From Acidiferrimicrobium sp. IK (GTDB lineage Bacteria > Actinomycetota > Acidimicrobiia > Acidimicrobiales > Palsa-688): DNA of 64,000 nucleotides. The stretch is from NCBI RefSeq assembly GCF_025499425.1, contig NZ_JAIMCB010000005.1, positions 62,001-126,000 of the forward strand. Direction: 5' to 3'. The position numbers were made by a program, and so were the translations under genes. How positions within the stretch are numbered: the first letter of the stretch is position 1; the number at the start of each line of letters is the position of its first letter. This document shows, one piece after another, positions 60,371-64,000 of this stretch. The notes beneath the pieces are model-generated. The model made no database searches. It was not told the DNA's origin and was given only the letters and a program-made list of their open reading frames with translations.

Positions 60371-60540
60371 CGCTCCGGAGGGTAGCGGGGACCGTGACGA
60401 TAGTCGCGCCATTCAGCGAATTCCCGCCCCGGGGCGGCGCAGCAGACGTAAGAAACGGTTCCCGCGGCGTTCACCCCTCTGCCCCCGGAAGGCCGCCCCG
60501 GCGCGTCGGATTGCCGCGCTGGGACGCATAGCCTGAGGCC

Positions 60541-60594
60541 GTGGCCGATCAGCGAATCCTCTTCGTCCCCGCGGCCTTGGCAGGTGGCCGGTGA
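60541..60594 (+). CDS. Leaderless 17-codon mini-ORF coupled to the rodZ-like gene
   Basis: TAGCCT (60529-60534) and a 6-nt spacer place a GTG at the transcript start. The frame codes for 17 residues (MADQRILFVPAALAGGR) and its TGA (60592-60594) overlaps the GTG of the next gene (60591) as GTGA. This repeats the arrangement before dacB, down to the same -10 hexamer TAGCCT. Confidence 0.4.
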   Translation: MADQRILFVPAALAGGR

Positions 60595-61823
60595 CGGTGC
60601 TCTGGCTGCTCGTCGTCGCCGTCGCCGCGGTCGGCGCTCTGGCTCGCGGCGCCCGCCGGGGCGGTCCCGCCCGGCGAGCGGCGCGAACCCACCATCGGGT
60701 TCTCGACACTCTCGACACCATCACCCGCCAGGCCGCCGACCACCCGGTCCGGGCCCGGGACGCCGAGGACGCCCACACCCACGTCCGCCTGGTCCGGGCC
60801 GAAGCAGAGACCGGAGCGCCGGCTCACGCCCGGGCCCCCCGACCGGGGCGCACCCTGGGGTCGGCTCCCTTCCGGGCGCCGGTGGCCCGCCACGTCATCG
60901 ACGACGACGCCGCCTTGGCGCTGCCCGACGCGGAGGAGCAGGTGCGCGTCAGGCGCAGCTCGGACGTGGCCTCCGCCCCGGCCGCGTCGGTTGACGCCGA
61001 TCCCGTCGACGGACACGCCGGCCCTGTGGATCCACTCCAGGACCGGGCCGCGGCTCGCGAGTCGTTCAAGCTGGCCGTCCCCGGCGATGAGGCGACCCCG
61101 GCGGGTGAGACGCCCGTCGGAGGCGGGGCGCCGGTGCTGCGCTTCGACGAGGACGTCCTCACCGACCCGGCCCCTACGACGATGCCGCCGGTCCCCCATT
61201 TGCCGCCGGAGGCCGTCGCTGCGCTGGCGTCGTCGGGCCGTCGAGGGCAGCGGGCCGACGCCACGAAACACCGCTCCTCGAGCCGTCACCGCGCCGGGCG
61301 TCAAGCGCCAGCGAGCCGCCGCTCCAGGGGCGCCGGGCCGGGAGCGGGTCGCAGGACCGCGGCGATGGTGGTGATCGCCGCGGCGGCGGTGCTCGTCGTG
61401 GTCGCCGTCGCCGCCGCGCTCACGCTCAGGTCCGCTCCTTCGCACCGTCGTGCGGCGGCACCCAACCCGCCGCTCAGCACGCCGCGCCCGGCGTCGGCCC
61501 CCACCGTCGCACCTACGACGGTCGCAGCCCCCGCCACGTTGGTGTCGAGCACCCCCCAAGACGCCGTTTACAGCCTGGCCGGTCCCTCGACCATCACCTT
61601 CACCGCCTCCCGCGGGGCGTCTTGGATCGAGTTGCGCCAGGGGGCGCAGGCGGGGACCATCGTCTACCAGGGCATCCTGCGGCAGGGACAGGCGCAAAAC
61701 ATCACCGGCCCGGCGTGGGTCCGCCTCGGCAACCCCACTGCGGTCAGCATCGCGGTCAACCAGACCCCGCTGGCAGCCCCGACGCTGACGGCCGGGGAGC
61801 CGTTCAACCTGCAGTTCCGCTAG
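60591..61823 (+). CDS. RodZ-like membrane protein with C-terminal DUF4115-type domain
   Basis: A 410-residue protein with an N-terminal membrane helix (about 1-20), a long disordered Ala/Pro/Asp-rich region, a second membrane helix (about 260-283, MVVIAAAAVLVVVAVAAALTL), a Pro/Thr linker and a C-terminal beta domain (about 325-410, SWIELRQGAQAGTIVYQGILR and AWVRLGNPTAVSIAVN) that resembles RodZ DUF4115. The N-terminal HTH of RodZ is absent. Likely linked to cell shape or division. Start decided by the GTGA overlap. Confidence 0.72.
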   Translation: MTVLWLLVVAVAAVGALARGARRGGPARRAARTHHRVLDTLDTITRQAADHPVRARDAEDAHTHVRLVRAEAETGAPAHARAPRPGRTLGSAPFRAPVARHVIDDDAALALPDAEEQVRVRRSSDVASAPAASVDADPVDGHAGPVDPLQDRAAARESFKLAVPGDEATPAGETPVGGGAPVLRFDEDVLTDPAPTTMPPVPHLPPEAVAALASSGRRGQRADATKHRSSSRHRAGRQAPASRRSRGAGPGAGRRTAAMVVIAAAAVLVVVAVAAALTLRSAPSHRRAAAPNPPLSTPRPASAPTVAPTTVAAPATLVSSTPQDAVYSLAGPSTITFTASRGASWIELRQGAQAGTIVYQGILRQGQAQNITGPAWVRLGNPTAVSIAVNQTPLAAPTLTAGEPFNLQFR

Positions 61824-61853
61824 ACGCCGGCGCTCGTTGCGCCGGCGGGTTGC

Positions 61854-62018
61854 TCAGCGGCGAGCGTCCCGGGGCGAGCGAGGATGGTGGGGCTCCACCC
61901 GGACCGCGGAGCGCTCGAGTCGGGCCATCCCGATCATCCATAGGGTGGCTGCGGTGGCGATGGCGGCGCAGATGCCGATCACCATCCCCAGCCCGGCGAG
62001 GAAGTGCATGAAGTCCAT
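61854..62018 (-). CDS. 54-residue single-pass membrane protein
   Basis: A short frame starting MDFMHFLAGLGMVIGICAAI, one membrane helix (about 5-30) and a basic tail (RSAVRVEPHHPRSPRDARR). ATG at 62018. It lies 30 nt from the end of the rodZ-like gene and convergent with it. Hydrophobic N-terminus and coding-like composition support it moderately; no family known. Confidence 0.45.
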   Translation of the reverse strand: MDFMHFLAGLGMVIGICAAIATAATLWMIGMARLERSAVRVEPHHPRSPRDARR

Positions 62019-62117
62019 AGGCCCATTGCATCGGCCGCGTCTGTGACCGAGCAAAGGACTGTCTGTGAACTGGCTGAGATTTTCTGTGGCCGAGTACGCC
62101 GGCGGCCGCCCAGACGC

Positions 62118-63743
62118 TTAGGGCTGCCCGTCGAGCGCGTCCCACGTCGGGATCAGGGTGCGAGCGGCCCGGGCCTCGTCCACCCGGCCCACCGGGGTGG
62201 TGCGCGGCGCGGCCTTCCACGCCCCCTCCTCGTCGGCGGCGATGTCGATCAACGCGTCGGCCAAAGCCGCGAGGGTCTGGGGGCTCTCGGTCTCGGTCGG
62301 CTCGATCATCAGCGCCTCGTCGACGATCAGGGGGAAGTAGACGGTCGGCGCGTGGAACCCTTCTTCGAGCAGCCGTTTGCCGACATCCAAAGCCCTGAGC
62401 CCCTTGCCCTTCTTGAGTGAGGTGGTGGACGCCACGAACTCGTGCATGTTGGGCCGGTCGTAGGGCAGGTCGTAGGTGCCTCGCAGGGCGTGGCGCAACC
62501 AGTTGGCGTTGAGGACCGCGCCCTCCGCGACCCGCCGCAGCCCGTCGCCGCCGTTGGCCAGGATGTAGGACCAGGCCCGGGCCAGGGCCAGGGAGTTGCC
62601 GTGCCAGGTGTGGACCCGACCGATCGACTGCTCAGGCGTCCGCCACGTGAAGCTTCCGTCTTCCTCGCGCTGCGGCAACGGGCCGGGAAGGTACTCCGCC
62701 AACCGCTGCGACACCGCCACCGGGCCGGCGCCGGGACCGCCGCCGCCGTGGGGCACCGCGAAGGTCTTGTGGAGGTTCATGTGCACGATGTCGAAGCCCA
62801 TGTCGCCTGGTCGGGTCACCCCGAGGATGGCGTTGAGGTTGGCGCCGTCGTAGTAGAGCAGGCCGCCGACCTCGTGGACCGCGGCGGCGATCTCGGCGAT
62901 GTCTTCCTCGAACAGGCCGAGGGTGTTGGGGTTGGTCAGCATGATGCCGGCCACGTCGGTGTCGAGGCGGGCCCGGAGGGCGTCGAGGTCGACCAGTCCT
63001 CGCTCGTCGGAGGGGACCGTGACCGTCTGGTACCCGCCGAGGGTCACCGACGCCGGGTTGGTGCCGTGAGCGGAGTCGGGGATGATCACCTTGGTCCTCG
63101 TCGAGCCCTGCGCCGCGTGGTAGGCCCGCATGAGCAGGAGGCCGGTCAGCTCCCCCGCCGCTCCAGCGGGAGGCTGCAGGGTGACCGCGTGCATCCCGGT
63201 GACCTCGCAGAGCGCGTCGGAGAGATCGCAGAGCAGCTCCATCCAGCCCTGCGTGCACGAGGCGGGGGCCGCAGGGTGGGCCCCGATGAGACCGGGCAGC
63301 GCGGCCGCGTCGTCGCACAGCTTCGGGTTGTACTTCATGGTGCAAGACCCGAGCGGGTAAGCCCCGAGGTCCACCGAGTACTGCCGGTGGGTGAGACGGG
63401 TGACGTGGGCCACCAGGTCCCGCTCCGACACTTCCGTCAAAGCCAGGGGTTCGGGTCGGAGGTGCCCGGCGGGGACCAGCTCCTCGGCGGACCATTCGGG
63501 GACCTGCGTGGTCCGGAACGAGTGGGCGTGACGGCCCGGGCTCGACATCTCGAAGATCGCCGGTTCGGCGTCGCGCCCGAGCAGGGGGACGCTGGTGGCC
63601 TTCCCGCCCGGCGCCGGGCGGTGCCCTTCGACGCCGGTGACGTCACCGAGGCTCGTTCCGTCCATCGAGTGGACCGACGTGTCCCCGGTCTCGGCGGTGC
63701 TGGTAGCGGCGGCGGTGTTGGTGCCGGTGGTGTTATCGCTCAT
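62118..63743 (-). CDS. gcvPB: Glycine dehydrogenase (decarboxylating) subunit 2
   Basis: PLP-dependent P-protein beta subunit of the glycine cleavage system, which decarboxylates glycine and passes the methylamine to lipoyl-GcvH. The 541 residues have an extra N-terminal Thr/Ala-rich stretch of about 45 residues, then the normal core: YPLGSCTMKYNPK, PPAGAAGELTGLLLMRAYH, the PLP lysine in HMNLHKTFAVPHGGGGPG (Lys326) and the C-terminal ALADALIDIAADEE. The ATG overlaps the TGA of gcvPA (ATGA). The N-terminal extension is unusual and could instead mark a later start. Confidence 0.95.
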   Translation of the reverse strand: MSDNTTGTNTAAATSTAETGDTSVHSMDGTSLGDVTGVEGHRPAPGGKATSVPLLGRDAEPAIFEMSSPGRHAHSFRTTQVPEWSAEELVPAGHLRPEPLALTEVSERDLVAHVTRLTHRQYSVDLGAYPLGSCTMKYNPKLCDDAAALPGLIGAHPAAPASCTQGWMELLCDLSDALCEVTGMHAVTLQPPAGAAGELTGLLLMRAYHAAQGSTRTKVIIPDSAHGTNPASVTLGGYQTVTVPSDERGLVDLDALRARLDTDVAGIMLTNPNTLGLFEEDIAEIAAAVHEVGGLLYYDGANLNAILGVTRPGDMGFDIVHMNLHKTFAVPHGGGGPGAGPVAVSQRLAEYLPGPLPQREEDGSFTWRTPEQSIGRVHTWHGNSLALARAWSYILANGGDGLRRVAEGAVLNANWLRHALRGTYDLPYDRPNMHEFVASTTSLKKGKGLRALDVGKRLLEEGFHAPTVYFPLIVDEALMIEPTETESPQTLAALADALIDIAADEEGAWKAAPRTTPVGRVDEARAARTLIPTWDALDGQP

Positions 63744-64000
63744 CGGACGACCTTCTCCAGTGCTGCGGCGTACGCGTCGATCTCGGTCCTGGTCCTTCGC
63801 TCGGTGACCGCCACGAGGAGGCCCCGCTCCCCTGCCGGGTCGTCCGGGGCGACGGTCACCCCGTCTCGCAACCCCACCGGGACACCGGCGAGGAAGCCTT
63901 CCTCGGCCATCCTGTCGACGGCGACGGCAGGGTCGACGGGAAGCTTCACCGCGAACTCTCGGAGCACCGGGCCGCCGGTCAGCGGGGCAACGCCGGGGAT
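63740..64000 (-). CDS. gcvPA: Glycine dehydrogenase subunit 1, C-terminal part (cut by window edge)
   Basis: The last 86 residues of the alpha subunit: PVLREFAVKLPVDPAVAVDRMAEEGFLAGVPVG and a final VTERRTRTEIDAYAAALEKV, as in GcvPA. The 5' part lies beyond the window. It is upstream of gcvPB and coupled by ATGA, so the split P-protein is made in equal amounts. gcvT and gcvH are not in view. Confidence 0.88.
   Translation of the reverse strand: MPGVAPLTGGPVLREFAVKLPVDPAVAVDRMAEEGFLAGVPVGLRDGVTVAPDDPAGERGLLVAVTERRTRTEIDAYAAALEKVVR

Overview
The window is a contiguous, very GC-rich chromosomal segment of an actinobacterium. It carries a complete Pup-proteasome locus (mpa, dop, pup, prcB, prcA, pafA, pafB, pafC), tatA/tatC and helY downstream of pafC, a DUF4193 protein, a MarP-type protease and an F420-type LLM oxidoreductase, with many GTG starts. 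The gene content fits an uncultured member of the class Acidimicrobiia or a relative; this is inference from gene content, not from a marker-gene tree. No rRNA, tRNA or CRISPR array was seen.

Layout. 1-9.8 kb: an M20 dipeptidase (cut by the window edge), a secreted tripeptidyl-peptidase-like lipoprotein, a pentose-phosphate cluster (tkt, tal, pgl) with a LOG-family protein, a FIST sensor protein and a fatty-acid desaturase. 9.9-16.2 kb: PBP4-like carboxypeptidase, LON-domain protein, three tiny membrane proteins joined by overlapping stop/start codons, then a tRNA T-loop modification operon (ubiquitin-like sulfur carrier, TtuA thiolase, TrmI methyltransferase) and a MarP protease. 16.2-29.9 kb: the Pup-proteasome locus, followed by signal peptidase, GDPD and the Tat translocase. 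29.9-43.2 kb: helY, a long ThyX-like protein, a LysM lytic transglycosylase, a probable rod-shaped structured RNA, DUF4193, GNAT, Nudix, a 655-residue disordered protein, hydrolases and a YihY-family membrane protein. 43.3-58 kb: accessory region with a small zinc-finger gene flanked by two copies of a palindromic operator, a long perfect inverted repeat, and a compact type VII-like cassette (1615-residue YD-repeat protein, small helical partner, FHA-FtsK/EssC-like ATPase, WXG100 protein, tyrosine recombinase). 58-64 kb: hydrolase, DegV-PlsY pair, RodZ-like protein and the split glycine decarboxylase gcvPA/gcvPB.

Regulation. Many genes have a TANNNT-like -10 element ending 6-10 nt before the start codon and no Shine-Dalgarno sequence, so leaderless transcripts appear common. 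In two places (before dacB and before the rodZ-like gene) the leaderless start opens a 9- or 17-codon mini-ORF whose stop overlaps the GTG of the large gene (GTGA). Genes inside operons and several secretion genes instead carry AGGAGG-like sites.

How the genes work together. TtuA, its carrier and TrmI would all modify the T-loop of tRNA (s2T54 and m1A58). PafA attaches Pup, Mpa unfolds the tagged protein into PrcAB, Dop removes Pup, and PafBC is the linked transcription factor. DegV (a fatty-acid-binding fold) and a divergent PlsY are translationally coupled. The strongest candidate for an undescribed system is the minimal type VII-like cassette: an ATPase and one WXG100 protein with no EccB/D/E or mycosin in the window, next to a giant YD-repeat cargo whose C-terminus and coupled downstream genes match no family I recognise.
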